Positions 17,439 to 26,205 of a stretch of 64,000 nt of DNA are shown piece after piece; within the stretch, counting starts at the first letter, position 1, and each line of letters starts with the position of its first letter. This stretch comes from Achromobacter sp. Root83 (GTDB lineage: Bacteria; Pseudomonadota; Gammaproteobacteria; Burkholderiales; Burkholderiaceae_B). The stretch spans positions 124,984 to 188,983 of the forward strand of contig NZ_LMIU01000001.1 of the NCBI RefSeq assembly GCF_001428845.1, written 5' to 3'. Made by a program: the position numbers and the translations under genes. The notes under the pieces are model-generated. The model was given only the letters and a program-made list of their open reading frames with translations, searched no databases and had not been told where the DNA came from.

Positions 17439-19544
17439 ATGTCCGACCCAGTCAATTTTCCTTCCCCGCCCGCCCAAGAACGTCCCGATCCCCTGGCCGA
17501 CCTGAATCCTGCCCAGCGCGAGGCGGCCGAATTCGGCGTGGCCGGCGCGCCGGGGGACGACGGCCCCTTGCTGGTGATCGCGGGGGCGGGTTCGGGCAAG
17601 ACCAACACCCTGGCCCATCGCGTCGCGCACCTGATCCTGAACGGCGCGGATCCCCAGCGCATGCTGCTCTTGACCTTCTCGCGCCGCGCGGCGATCGAAA
17701 TGGACCGCCGCGTCGGCTCGGTGCTGCAGCGGGTGATGAACCTGCGCTCCTCGCAGCAGGCGCCGTCCTTGCCCTGGGCCGGCACCTTCCACGCAATCGG
17801 CGCGCGCCTGCTGCGCGATTGCGCGCAGCGCATCGGCCTGTCCGAGGCCTTCACCATCCACGACCGCGGCGACGCCGAAGACCTGATGGGCATGGTGCGC
17901 CATGAACTCGGCCTGTCGTCCACCAAGTCCCGCTTTCCGCTCAAGGGCACCTGCCTGGCGATCTATTCGCGCGTGGTCAACAGCCAGACTCCGGTGGCCG
18001 ACGTGCTGAAGACGTCCTTTCCGTGGTGCGCCCAATGGGAAGACGAACTGAAGAACCTGTTCCGCGCCTACGTGGCGGCCAAGCAGGACCAGCAGGTGCT
18101 GGACTACGACGATCTGCTGCTGTACTGGGCCGAGATGATGTCGGATGCCGAGATCTCGGCCGACGTGGGCGCGCGCTTCGACCATGTGCTGGTGGATGAA
18201 TACCAGGACACCAACCGGCTGCAGTCGGCCATTTTGCTGGCGATGAAGCCCGACGGGCGCGGCCTGACGGTGGTGGGCGACGATGCCCAGTCCATCTATT
18301 CCTTTCGCGCGGCCACGGTGCGCAACATCCTGGACTTCCCGGCCCAGTTTCCCAAGCCGGCGCGCGTCATCACGCTGGACCGCAACTACCGGTCCTCGCA
18401 GCCTATCCTGAACGCGTCCAACGCCGTGATCGGACAGGCCACGGAACGCTACGCCAAGGACCTGTGGACCGACCGTCAGTCCTCCCAGTTGCCCGAGCTG
18501 GTCACGGTCAGCGATGAAGCCGGGCAGGCGCGCTGGGTGGCCGACCAGGTCCTGGCTCAGCGCGAGGGCGGCGCCACGCTCAAGTCGCAGGCGGCGCTGT
18601 TCCGGACGGCCAGCCACAGCGCGGCCCTGGAGCTGGAGCTCACCCGCCGCAACATCCCCTTCGTGAAATTCGGCGGCCTGCGCTTTCTGGAAGCCGCGCA
18701 TGTGAAAGACCTGCTGTCGCTGCTGCGCTGGGCCGAGAATCCGCGCGGGCGCATGGCGGGTTTCCGCGTGGCGCAACTGATGCCCGGCATCGGTCCCGCC
18801 ACGGCGGGCAAGCTGATGGACGCCATGTCGGCGTCGGCCGAGCCCTTGCGCGTGCTGCGCGAATTCAAGCCGGGCGCGGCGGCGCAGGAGGAATGGGGCG
18901 CCTTCGCGGACACCTATGCCGCGCTGTGCGATCCCGGGCTGAAATGGCCCGCCGACGTGGACCTGGCCCTGCGCTGGTACTCGGGCCAACTGGAACGCCT
19001 GTACGACGATGCGCGCGTGCGCAAGACCGACCTCGACCAGCTTGTGCGCATCGCGGCCGGCTACCCGTCGCGCGAACGCTTCCTGACCGAGCTGACCCTG
19101 GATCCCCCCGACGCCACCAGCGACGAATCCGGGGCGCCGCTGCGCGACGAAGACTACATGATCCTGTCGACGATCCATTCGGCCAAGGGCCAGGAATGGA
19201 AGGCCGTCTATGTGCTGAACGTGGTCGACGGCTGCATTCCGTCCGACATGAGCACCGGCACCGCCGAAGAGATCGAGGAAGAGCGCCGCCTGCTGTACGT
19301 GGCCATGACGCGCGCCAAGGAACGTCTGCAGCTCGTCGTGCCGCAGCGCTTCTATGTGCACCAGCAGACCGGCATGGGCGACCGCCACGTGTACGGATCG
19401 CGGACGCGCTACATCACGAACGCCATGCTGCCGCTGTTCGACCACCTGCCCAAGCTGCCCGACCTGCCGGCGGGGCGCGGCGAGCCCAAGGAACCGCAGG
19501 CGCCGCGCATCGACGTGGCCAAGCGCGTGCGCAATCTGTTCTAG
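17439..19544 (+). CDS. UvrD/Rep/PcrA-type ATP-dependent DNA helicase
   Basis: The 701-residue superfamily 1A helicase unwinds DNA 3' to 5' in repair or replication restart. ATG 17439 (MSDPVNF) is the first start after the LexA box. Motifs in order are LNPAQREA (Q motif), Walker A IAGAGSGKTNTLA, LTFSRRAA, Walker B VDEYQDTN, the VVGDDAQSIYSFRAA stretch, LDRNYRSS, STIHSAKGQEW (motif V) and LLYVAMTRAKERL (motif VI). It is somewhat shorter than E. coli UvrD (720 residues) and could be a paralogue, so no symbol is given. The upstream box indicates DNA-damage induction. Confidence 0.93.
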   Translation: MSDPVNFPSPPAQERPDPLADLNPAQREAAEFGVAGAPGDDGPLLVIAGAGSGKTNTLAHRVAHLILNGADPQRMLLLTFSRRAAIEMDRRVGSVLQRVMNLRSSQQAPSLPWAGTFHAIGARLLRDCAQRIGLSEAFTIHDRGDAEDLMGMVRHELGLSSTKSRFPLKGTCLAIYSRVVNSQTPVADVLKTSFPWCAQWEDELKNLFRAYVAAKQDQQVLDYDDLLLYWAEMMSDAEISADVGARFDHVLVDEYQDTNRLQSAILLAMKPDGRGLTVVGDDAQSIYSFRAATVRNILDFPAQFPKPARVITLDRNYRSSQPILNASNAVIGQATERYAKDLWTDRQSSQLPELVTVSDEAGQARWVADQVLAQREGGATLKSQAALFRTASHSAALELELTRRNIPFVKFGGLRFLEAAHVKDLLSLLRWAENPRGRMAGFRVAQLMPGIGPATAGKLMDAMSASAEPLRVLREFKPGAAAQEEWGAFADTYAALCDPGLKWPADVDLALRWYSGQLERLYDDARVRKTDLDQLVRIAAGYPSRERFLTELTLDPPDATSDESGAPLRDEDYMILSTIHSAKGQEWKAVYVLNVVDGCIPSDMSTGTAEEIEEERRLLYVAMTRAKERLQLVVPQRFYVHQQTGMGDRHVYGSRTRYITNAMLPLFDHLPKLPDLPAGRGEPKEPQAPRIDVAKRVRNLF

Positions 19545-19627
19545 GGCGTGGGCCTTCAGCGGGCTGGGCTATCATCGGCCGATACGCATAAGCTGTCCGG
19601 CAGGGATCGATTTGTCCAAGGATGTAT

Positions 19628-20638
19628 ATGTCTACTGAAGAGCAGGCCGCCGCCGCGCCCAAGGGCGAGGTCGTGGCGTCGATCGCCTATGTGAACGGAC
19701 GGCGGGACCGCGAGGTTTCCATCGATGAAGCGGGTCAGTACGTCAGCCAGCGCCAGGGCCAGAGCATGCTGTGGATCGGCTTGCGCAACCCCAGCCCCGA
19801 GACGATCGCGAAGGTCTCGAGCGAACTTGGCGCCTGCGGCAAGAACCAGGAAGAAATGCTGGAAACCCACCGGCGGCCGAAGATCATCGACTACGGCAAC
19901 ATGATCCTGATCGTCGCCATCACGGTCGAAGTCGAGGCCGAGCGCCCCATCTTCGGCGAAACCCAGTTCCTGATCGGCGACGGCTTTCTGGTCACGGTTC
20001 GCCGTGGCGCCACTGCCGGCCACAGCCCCTTGCGCGAGCGCCTGGAGGCCTCGCCCGACCTGCTCAAGCGGGGCAGCGACTACGTGGCGTCCGAACTGCT
20101 GGACTGGCTGGTGGACCGCTACGTCGCCGCGGCGGTCAAGATCGAATCGGTGGTGGAAGGCGCGGAACAGAAGCTGCTGATCCGCGGCGCCAAGGACTCC
20201 GACATCCGCAGGCTGTACCGGCAGCGCCGGGACCTGCTGCGCATCCACACCGTCGTGTCGCCGCTGGCCGAGATCTGCCGCCGCCTGGCGCGCGTCGAGA
20301 TGTCCGCCGTCGACGAACACGCCCGCCCGTATTTCGGCGAGGTCGCCGACCGCGTGCTGCGCGTGGACGAACTGTTCAATTCCCTGCGCGAATCGCTGGC
20401 GTTCGCGTTCGAAGCCAGCCTGATGATCGGCCAGGCCGCGCAGAACGACACCACCCGAAAACTGGCTTCCTGGGCCGCCATCCTGGCGGTGCCCACGGCC
20501 ATCGCCGGCATCTACGGCATGAACTTCGAATTCATGCCCGAGCTCAAAACCCCCTGGGGCTATCCCATCACGCTGGGCGTCATCGCGTCGGTCTGCTCCG
20601 TGCTGTATTGGCGCTTCCGCAAGTCCGGCTGGCTCTGA
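19628..20638 (+). CDS. CorA-family divalent metal transporter (ZntB-like)
   Basis: The 336-residue inner-membrane protein carries the family signature YGMNFEFMPEL after the first of two C-terminal helices (about 280-300 and 312-328). The large N-terminal domain is cytoplasmic and largely helical. ATG 19628 follows AAGG at ideal spacing; ATG 19622 two codons upstream is in frame but too close to the same site. The MPEL loop after GMN, in place of MNxPE with an exposed acidic run, is seen in both CorA and ZntB lineages, so magnesium versus zinc and import versus export cannot be decided. Confidence 0.88.
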   Translation: MSTEEQAAAAPKGEVVASIAYVNGRRDREVSIDEAGQYVSQRQGQSMLWIGLRNPSPETIAKVSSELGACGKNQEEMLETHRRPKIIDYGNMILIVAITVEVEAERPIFGETQFLIGDGFLVTVRRGATAGHSPLRERLEASPDLLKRGSDYVASELLDWLVDRYVAAAVKIESVVEGAEQKLLIRGAKDSDIRRLYRQRRDLLRIHTVVSPLAEICRRLARVEMSAVDEHARPYFGEVADRVLRVDELFNSLRESLAFAFEASLMIGQAAQNDTTRKLASWAAILAVPTAIAGIYGMNFEFMPELKTPWGYPITLGVIASVCSVLYWRFRKSGWL

Positions 20639-20729
20639 TTCGCCTGGGCCTGGCACCGCTGGCGGGCGCCGGCATGGCCAGCGGGCTTGTGGCAAACTGC
20701 CTCTCGTTTTCTCAACTGGAGCCCGGCCG

Positions 20730-21395
20730 GTGCGTGGCAGACCTTCTTTTCGAGGCGGCAGCAAGCTGACCGCCCTTGTCGTCGCCCTGATCCTCGCGGC
20801 GGCGGGAGCCATCGTCAACTGGCTGCAGCCCTCCGGGCGCCAGGAGCAGCGCCCGGGCGAACGGCCGGCCGCGTCCGCGCCCTCGGTCCAGAACCAGCCG
20901 GGGGCCGCCGCGGGTGGCATACCCCAGGGCAGCTATGCGCTGACCGGCACGATCGTCAACGTGGCCGACGGCGACACGGTGACCCTGCGCACCGCCGAAG
21001 GCCAGCGGCGCATCCGCATGGACAGCATCGACGCGCCGGAAGAAGGGCACGGCACCGAACAGCCCGGCCAGCCCGACGCCGAGGCCTCGCGCAAGCATCT
21101 GGCCAGCCTGGTGGCAGGCAAGACGCTCACCGCCCAATGCTACGAGCAGGATCAGTACGGCCGCGACGTCTGCGCGCTGATCCTGGACGACGGCCGTTCC
21201 GCCAACCGCGTGCAGGTCGAAGACGGCTATGCCTGGGCCTACACCGCCCGCAAAGGCGATTACCTGCGCGACAAGGCCATGCCGGAGCTCCAGCGCCAGG
21301 CCAAGGCGGCCGGACGCGGGCTGTGGACGCGGCGGGATGCCGTGCAGCCCTGGAAATGGCGCTACGACTGCTGGCGGCAGCGCCAATGCGGCTGA
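20730..21395 (+). CDS. Membrane-anchored thermonuclease-like (SNase) protein
   Basis: The 221-residue protein starts at GTG 20730 behind CTGGAGCCCGGCCG. A single hydrophobic helix (about residues 12-32) would anchor or export it, followed by a linker of low complexity (about 35-65). The SNase domain then shows VADGDTVTL, RIRMDSIDAPE and DQYGRDVCALIL, and ends with AGRGLW. The Asp/Arg/Glu catalytic set of staphylococcal nuclease is plausibly present in DSIDAPE and YGRDV. A role in nucleic-acid degradation at the cell surface or periplasm is inferred. Confidence 0.82.
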   Translation: MRGRPSFRGGSKLTALVVALILAAAGAIVNWLQPSGRQEQRPGERPAASAPSVQNQPGAAAGGIPQGSYALTGTIVNVADGDTVTLRTAEGQRRIRMDSIDAPEEGHGTEQPGQPDAEASRKHLASLVAGKTLTAQCYEQDQYGRDVCALILDDGRSANRVQVEDGYAWAYTARKGDYLRDKAMPELQRQAKAAGRGLWTRRDAVQPWKWRYDCWRQRQCG

Positions 21396-21476
21396 GGCCC
21401 TAGGGGGATGCCTGGGTACTGGCTGCGGCCCGCGTTTGCTATCCTCTGTCCGCAACAATACGAAGGGAAGGTTTCC

Positions 21477-23714
21477 ATGGGTGTAATGAAGCGGCTCTGG
21501 GCGTCGGCCATGCTGCTGTCGCTGGCTTTGACGGGCTGCTCGCAAGAAAGCCCCATCAACAGCCCGTATCCTTCCGGCGCCGAAAGCCAGAACACGCTTT
21601 ATTCCGCTTTCGTCAAACGCTCCCCGAAGTACCTGGATCCGGCCAGTTCCTATTCCGGCGACGAAACACCCTATACCTACAACATCTACGAGCCGCTCTA
21701 CGGGTATCACTACCTGAAGCGGCCCTACGAGCTGGTGCCGCGCGCGGCGGCCTCGATCGATCCGCCGGTCTATCTGGATGCGCAGGGCAAGCCCCTGCCG
21801 GCGGACGCGCCCGGCGAACAGATCGCCCAGAGCGTCTACGACATCAAGATCCGGCCCGGCATGCGTTTCGCGCCGCACCCCGCCTTTGCCCGCAAGGCCG
21901 ACGGCAGCGACGCCTACTATCCGCTGGCGCCCGGCGAACTCGACGACAAGTTCTACATTCCCGATTTCCCGCTCACGGGCACGCGCGAGCTCACGGCCGA
22001 CGATTACGTCTACGCCTTCCGGCGCCTGGCCAGCCCGCGCGTGGTGTCGCCCATCTATTCCTTGATGGCCGAGCATGTGCAAGGCATGAAGGACTACGGC
22101 GACCGCCTGCGCAAGCGCGACCAGGCGCTGCGGCGCGACATGCCCGGCGGCGCGGGCGCGCCGCCCTGGCTGGACTTGCGCGACGCCGACGGCTTCACGG
22201 GCGTCGAGGCCCTGGACCCGCACACGCTGCGCATCCGCGTCGACGGCAAGTACCCGCAGTTCAAGTACTGGCTGGCCATGACCTTCACCGCGCCCATCCC
22301 CTGGGAGGCGGACCGCTTCTACAGCCAGCCCGGCATGGCCGCGCACGACCTGTCCTTGAATACCTGGCCCGTGGGCACCGGCCCGTACATGCTGGTCGAG
22401 TCCCTGCAGAACCGCCGCCATGTATTGGGCCGCAACCCCAACTTCCATGGCGAGCCCTATCCCTGCGAAGGCGAACCGGGCGACGCGGCGGCGGGCATGC
22501 TGGCCGATTGCGGCAAGCCCACGCCCTTCATCGACCGCGCGGAATTCAGCGTCGAAAAGGAAGCGATCCCGCTGACGGGCAAGTTCCTGCAGGGCTATTA
22601 CGACGTGCCCCAGATCGAGCGCGGCGAATATGGCGTGGCCATGCTGGTGGCGGCTGGCGACAGCCAGGACAAGGCGCGCAGGTACCACGAGCAGGGCATC
22701 AAGCTGCCTACCACGGTCGAAACCGCCAACTGGTACATGGGATTCAACTGGCTGGACCCGGTGGTGGGCAAGGGCGACACGCCCGAGCAAGAGGCACGCA
22801 ACCGCAAGCTGCGCCAGGCCATCAGCATCGCTTTCGACTGGGAAGAGTATGTCGCGGTGTTCGAGAACAGCCAGGCGTCCGTGGCGTACGGCCCGGTGCC
22901 GCCGGGCGTGCTGGGCTACCGGGATCCGCCCGAAGGGGTGAATCCGGTCGTCTATGACCTGGTCGATGGCAAGCCCGTGCGCAAGCCCATCGACGAGGCC
23001 AAGCGGCTGCTGGCCGAGGCCGGTTATCCGGACGGCCGCAACGCCACGACGGGCGCGCCGCTGGTGCTGTACTACGATTCCATGTCCGGCGGCGGGTCCA
23101 ACCCGCAGTTCGACTGGATGCGCCGCCAGCTTGCCAAGATCGGCGTGCAGCTCGATGTGCGGGCGACCGACTACAACCGGTTCCAGGACAAGATGCTGCG
23201 CGGTTCCGCGCAGATCTTCCTGTGGGGCTGGAATGCCGACTATCCGGACGCCGAGAACTTCCTGTTCCTGCTCTATGGCCCGAACGCCAAGGCCAAGGGC
23301 GGCGGCGAAAACGCCGCCAATTATTCCAGCCCCGAATTCGACCGGCTGTTCGAACAGATGAAGTTCCTGGACGACGGGCCGGAAAAGGCGGAGCTGATCG
23401 CCAGGATGATCGCCGTCGTGCAGCGCGACGCGCCGTGGATGTTCGGCTACTTCCCCATGTCGGGCGGCGCCTATCAGCAATGGGTGGGCAACGCCAAACC
23501 CACGCAGATGGTGCGCAATACGCTGCAGTACATGAAGATCGACCCCGAACTGAGGCAGCGCAAGATCGACGAATGGAACTCGCCCAGGTGGTGGCCCATC
23601 GCGGTCTTCGTGCTGTTGCTGGCGCTGGCGATCTGGCCTTCGTATGTGGCGCTCAAGCGGCGCGAACGCCAGACGGCCTTTGGCCCGACCGAGCGCAAGG
23701 AGCATCAATCATGA
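21477..23714 (+). CDS. ABC transporter substrate-binding lipoprotein with C-terminal membrane helix (peptide family)
   Basis: The 745-residue family 5 extracellular binding protein delivers peptides or similar solutes to the adjacent permeases. ATG 21477 follows GAAGGGAAGG and gives the lipobox LTGC (Cys21). SBP_bac_5 features include YTYNIYEPLYGYHYLKRP, WPVGTGPYMLVESLQN and KPIDEAKRLLAEAGYPDG. Unusually, residues about 708-726 form a strong membrane helix (PIAVFVLLLALAIWPSYVAL) followed by a basic cytoplasmic tail, so the protein may be tethered at both ends. The length exceeds the usual 500-600 residues. The stop overlaps the next start as ATGA. Confidence 0.88.
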   Translation: MGVMKRLWASAMLLSLALTGCSQESPINSPYPSGAESQNTLYSAFVKRSPKYLDPASSYSGDETPYTYNIYEPLYGYHYLKRPYELVPRAAASIDPPVYLDAQGKPLPADAPGEQIAQSVYDIKIRPGMRFAPHPAFARKADGSDAYYPLAPGELDDKFYIPDFPLTGTRELTADDYVYAFRRLASPRVVSPIYSLMAEHVQGMKDYGDRLRKRDQALRRDMPGGAGAPPWLDLRDADGFTGVEALDPHTLRIRVDGKYPQFKYWLAMTFTAPIPWEADRFYSQPGMAAHDLSLNTWPVGTGPYMLVESLQNRRHVLGRNPNFHGEPYPCEGEPGDAAAGMLADCGKPTPFIDRAEFSVEKEAIPLTGKFLQGYYDVPQIERGEYGVAMLVAAGDSQDKARRYHEQGIKLPTTVETANWYMGFNWLDPVVGKGDTPEQEARNRKLRQAISIAFDWEEYVAVFENSQASVAYGPVPPGVLGYRDPPEGVNPVVYDLVDGKPVRKPIDEAKRLLAEAGYPDGRNATTGAPLVLYYDSMSGGGSNPQFDWMRRQLAKIGVQLDVRATDYNRFQDKMLRGSAQIFLWGWNADYPDAENFLFLLYGPNAKAKGGGENAANYSSPEFDRLFEQMKFLDDGPEKAELIARMIAVVQRDAPWMFGYFPMSGGAYQQWVGNAKPTQMVRNTLQYMKIDPELRQRKIDEWNSPRWWPIAVFVLLLALAIWPSYVALKRRERQTAFGPTERKEHQS

Positions 23715-24688
23715 TCGGCTACGTGATCCGCCGGCTGCTGTATGGCGTGCTGATTCTGATCGGCGTGAATCTGTTCACCTTCATCCTGTTCTTCGCGGTG
23801 AACACGCCCGACGACATGGCGCGGCTGGCCATCGGCGGGCAGCGAGTCAGCCAGGACGCGGTGGAAAAATGGAAGGTCGAGCGCGGCTATGACAAGCCGC
23901 TGTTCTTCAATGCCGAAGCCCAGGGCACGGCGCGGCTGACCGACACCGTGTTCTACCGGCGCTCCGTGCCGCTGCTGGTCATGGACTTCGGCGCGTCCGA
24001 CGGGGGCCGCGACATCGGCCGCGAGATCAAGACGCGCATGGGCCCCAGCCTGGCCCTGGCGGTGCCCACGTTCTTCCTGGGGCTTTTCGCCAGCATCGTC
24101 TTTTCGCTGACCCTCGTGTATTTCCGCGCCACCCGGCTGGACTTCTGGGGCGTCGTGCTGTGCGTGATGCTGCTGTCCATTTCCAGCCTGTTCTACATCA
24201 TTGCCGGCCAGTGGGTTTTTGCCAAACTGCTGCGGCTGGTGCCGTTCTCGGGCTATTCGGGCGGTCTGGACATGGTCAAGTTCCTGGCGCTGCCGGTGCT
24301 GGTGGCCATCGTGTCGCGGCTGGGGCCCGAGGCGCGCTTCTACCGCACGCTGTTCCTTGAAGAAATCGGCAAGGACTACGTGCGCACCGCGCGTTCCAAG
24401 GGACTGGCCGAGCGTGTGGTGCTGTTCCGCCACGTGTTGCGCAACGCCATGCTGCCCATCCTGACCAGCACGGTCGCCGCGCTGCCGCTGCTGTTCATGG
24501 GCAGCCTGATCGCGGAATCGTTCTTCGGCATCCCCGGCCTGGGCAGCTACACCATCGACGCCATCAACGCGCAGGACTTCTCCATCGTGCGCGCCATGGT
24601 GTTTCTGGGCGCGGCGCTCTACATCGTGGGGCTGATCCTGGCCGACATTTCCTACACGCTGGCCGACCCCCGCGTCCGATTCGAGTAG
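23711..24688 (+). CDS. Peptide ABC transporter permease (YejB/OppB-like)
   Basis: The 325-residue inner-membrane permease begins MIGYVIRRLLYGVLILIGVNLFTF, the standard opening of the DppB/OppB family, and has about six helices. The EAA-loop equivalent is DYVRTARSKGLAERVVLFRHVLRNA, which contacts the ATPase. ESFFGIPGLGSYTIDAI and the C-terminal DPRVRFE are also typical. The start overlaps the binding-protein stop by four bases, showing translational coupling. The periplasmic region between helices 1 and 2 is extended (about residues 30-95), as in YejB. Confidence 0.9.
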   Translation: MIGYVIRRLLYGVLILIGVNLFTFILFFAVNTPDDMARLAIGGQRVSQDAVEKWKVERGYDKPLFFNAEAQGTARLTDTVFYRRSVPLLVMDFGASDGGRDIGREIKTRMGPSLALAVPTFFLGLFASIVFSLTLVYFRATRLDFWGVVLCVMLLSISSLFYIIAGQWVFAKLLRLVPFSGYSGGLDMVKFLALPVLVAIVSRLGPEARFYRTLFLEEIGKDYVRTARSKGLAERVVLFRHVLRNAMLPILTSTVAALPLLFMGSLIAESFFGIPGLGSYTIDAINAQDFSIVRAMVFLGAALYIVGLILADISYTLADPRVRFE

Positions 24689-24693
24689 CCGCC

Positions 24694-26205
24694 ATGCCCA
24701 AGTTTGTTTTTCTCTGGACCGATATCGCGCTGTGGCTGATGGTGCTGGGCGCCCTGGCCTACGTGTGGCACGTGCGGCGCAGCCCCAATCTGCGGTCCAC
24801 CTGGGCACGCGTGGCCCGCGACACGCCCGCCATGTGTTCGGCGGTCATCCTGATCGCCTTTTCGGCGGTGGGCCTGCTGGATTCGGTGCACTACCGTCCG
24901 CTGCTGCCGCCCGCGCCCGGCGTCGCCGCGAACGCCCCGCCGGTCTACGCGCCCGTCGTCAAATCCGCCCTGGACGGGCTGCTGGCCGGCACCGTCCTGA
25001 CCCGGCCAGAGAAGAACTACTCCGCGCCGCTGGCGGCGCACCTGTACACCAAGGAAACCATGCTTGTCGACGACAAGCCGGTGCGCGATTTTCCGCGGCT
25101 GCGCGGCGCCGCCACGCATCTTGACGACCCCGCCGAGGAACGCCTGGCCGATATCGGCAAGCGCCTGGGGCTGGGCCTGGCGGTGGGATTGCTTGTGTCG
25201 CTGGCAGGCGCGGCCTTGCTCTTCGCCTGCCTGGCGCGTGCCGCGGGCTCGGCGTCGCATGCCGCCGAGGAGCTGCTGGCCGGCCGTGCCGACGTGCCCT
25301 GGCGCGCCATGGCGATCACCTTCGCCCTGCTGTGCCTGAGCGTCGGCGCGCTGGCCGGCCTGTCCAGCGGCTATCACGCGCTGGGCACGGACCGCATCGG
25401 CAACGATGTGCTGTGGCAGGCCCTGAAAAGCATACGCACGGCGCTGGTCATCGGCAGCCTGACCACGCTGGCGATGCTGCCGCCCGCCATCGTCTTCGGC
25501 ATCGCCGCCGGCTACTTCAAGGGCAAGGTCGACGACGCCATCCAGTACCTCTACACCACCATCACGTCGATTCCAGGCGTGCTGCTGGTGGCGGCCTGCG
25601 CGCTGATGATGCAGGTGTACATCGACAACCACGCCGATCTGTTCGATACCGCCGCCGCCCGCGCCGACCTGCGCCTGTTCCTGCTGTGCATGATCCTGGG
25701 CCTGACGGGCTGGGCGGGGCTGTGCCGCCTGCTGCGCGCCGAAACCCTCAAGCTGCGCGAACTGGAGTACGTGCAGGCCGCCCGCGCATTCGGCGTGTCG
25801 CACTGGCGCATCATGACCCGCCACCTGCTGCCCAACGTCGCGCACCTGGTGCTGATCACCGTGGTGCTGGAGTTCTCGGGCCTGGTGCTGTACGAAGCCG
25901 TGCTGTCCTACCTGGGTATCGGCGTGGATCCCAGCATGAACTCGTTTGGCTCCATGATCGACGGGGCCCGGCTGGAAATGTCCCGCGATCCCATGATTTG
26001 GTGGAACCTGATGACCGCCTTCATTTTCATGCTGGCGCTGGTGCTGGCGGCCAATCTGTTCGCGGACGCGGTGCGCGACGCCTTCGATCCGCGCACCCGC
26101 CGCTTCAAGCCCAGCCGTCTAGCGCGCCTGGGCTTCTTCGGCCGCCGGCCGGGCGCGGTGCTTGCCGCCGACGCGCGCGCGTCCCGAACCGGAGAAGCGC
26201 CATGA
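24694..26205 (+). CDS. Peptide ABC transporter permease (YejE/OppC-like) with extended N-terminus
   Basis: The 503-residue permease has its BPD_transp_1 domain in the C-terminal half. That half contains LGTDRIGNDVLWQALKSIRTAL, the EAA loop EYVQAARAFGVSHWRIMTRHLLPN, and SYLGIGVDPSMNSFGSMI, and it ends DAFDPRTRRF. The N-terminal half is unusually long. It has helices at about 8-25 and 45-65, a periplasmic stretch of about 100 residues, then two more helices (about 160-185 and 205-225) before the conserved domain. Family members are usually 300-340 residues. The gene begins five bases after its partner permease and overlaps the ATPase gene by four bases. Confidence 0.9.
   Translation: MPKFVFLWTDIALWLMVLGALAYVWHVRRSPNLRSTWARVARDTPAMCSAVILIAFSAVGLLDSVHYRPLLPPAPGVAANAPPVYAPVVKSALDGLLAGTVLTRPEKNYSAPLAAHLYTKETMLVDDKPVRDFPRLRGAATHLDDPAEERLADIGKRLGLGLAVGLLVSLAGAALLFACLARAAGSASHAAEELLAGRADVPWRAMAITFALLCLSVGALAGLSSGYHALGTDRIGNDVLWQALKSIRTALVIGSLTTLAMLPPAIVFGIAAGYFKGKVDDAIQYLYTTITSIPGVLLVAACALMMQVYIDNHADLFDTAAARADLRLFLLCMILGLTGWAGLCRLLRAETLKLRELEYVQAARAFGVSHWRIMTRHLLPNVAHLVLITVVLEFSGLVLYEAVLSYLGIGVDPSMNSFGSMIDGARLEMSRDPMIWWNLMTAFIFMLALVLAANLFADAVRDAFDPRTRRFKPSRLARLGFFGRRPGAVLAADARASRTGEAP

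Noticed and set aside
20712-23708. 998-codon open frame on the minus strand
   Set aside because: It lies antisense to the nuclease and binding-protein genes and has no domain.
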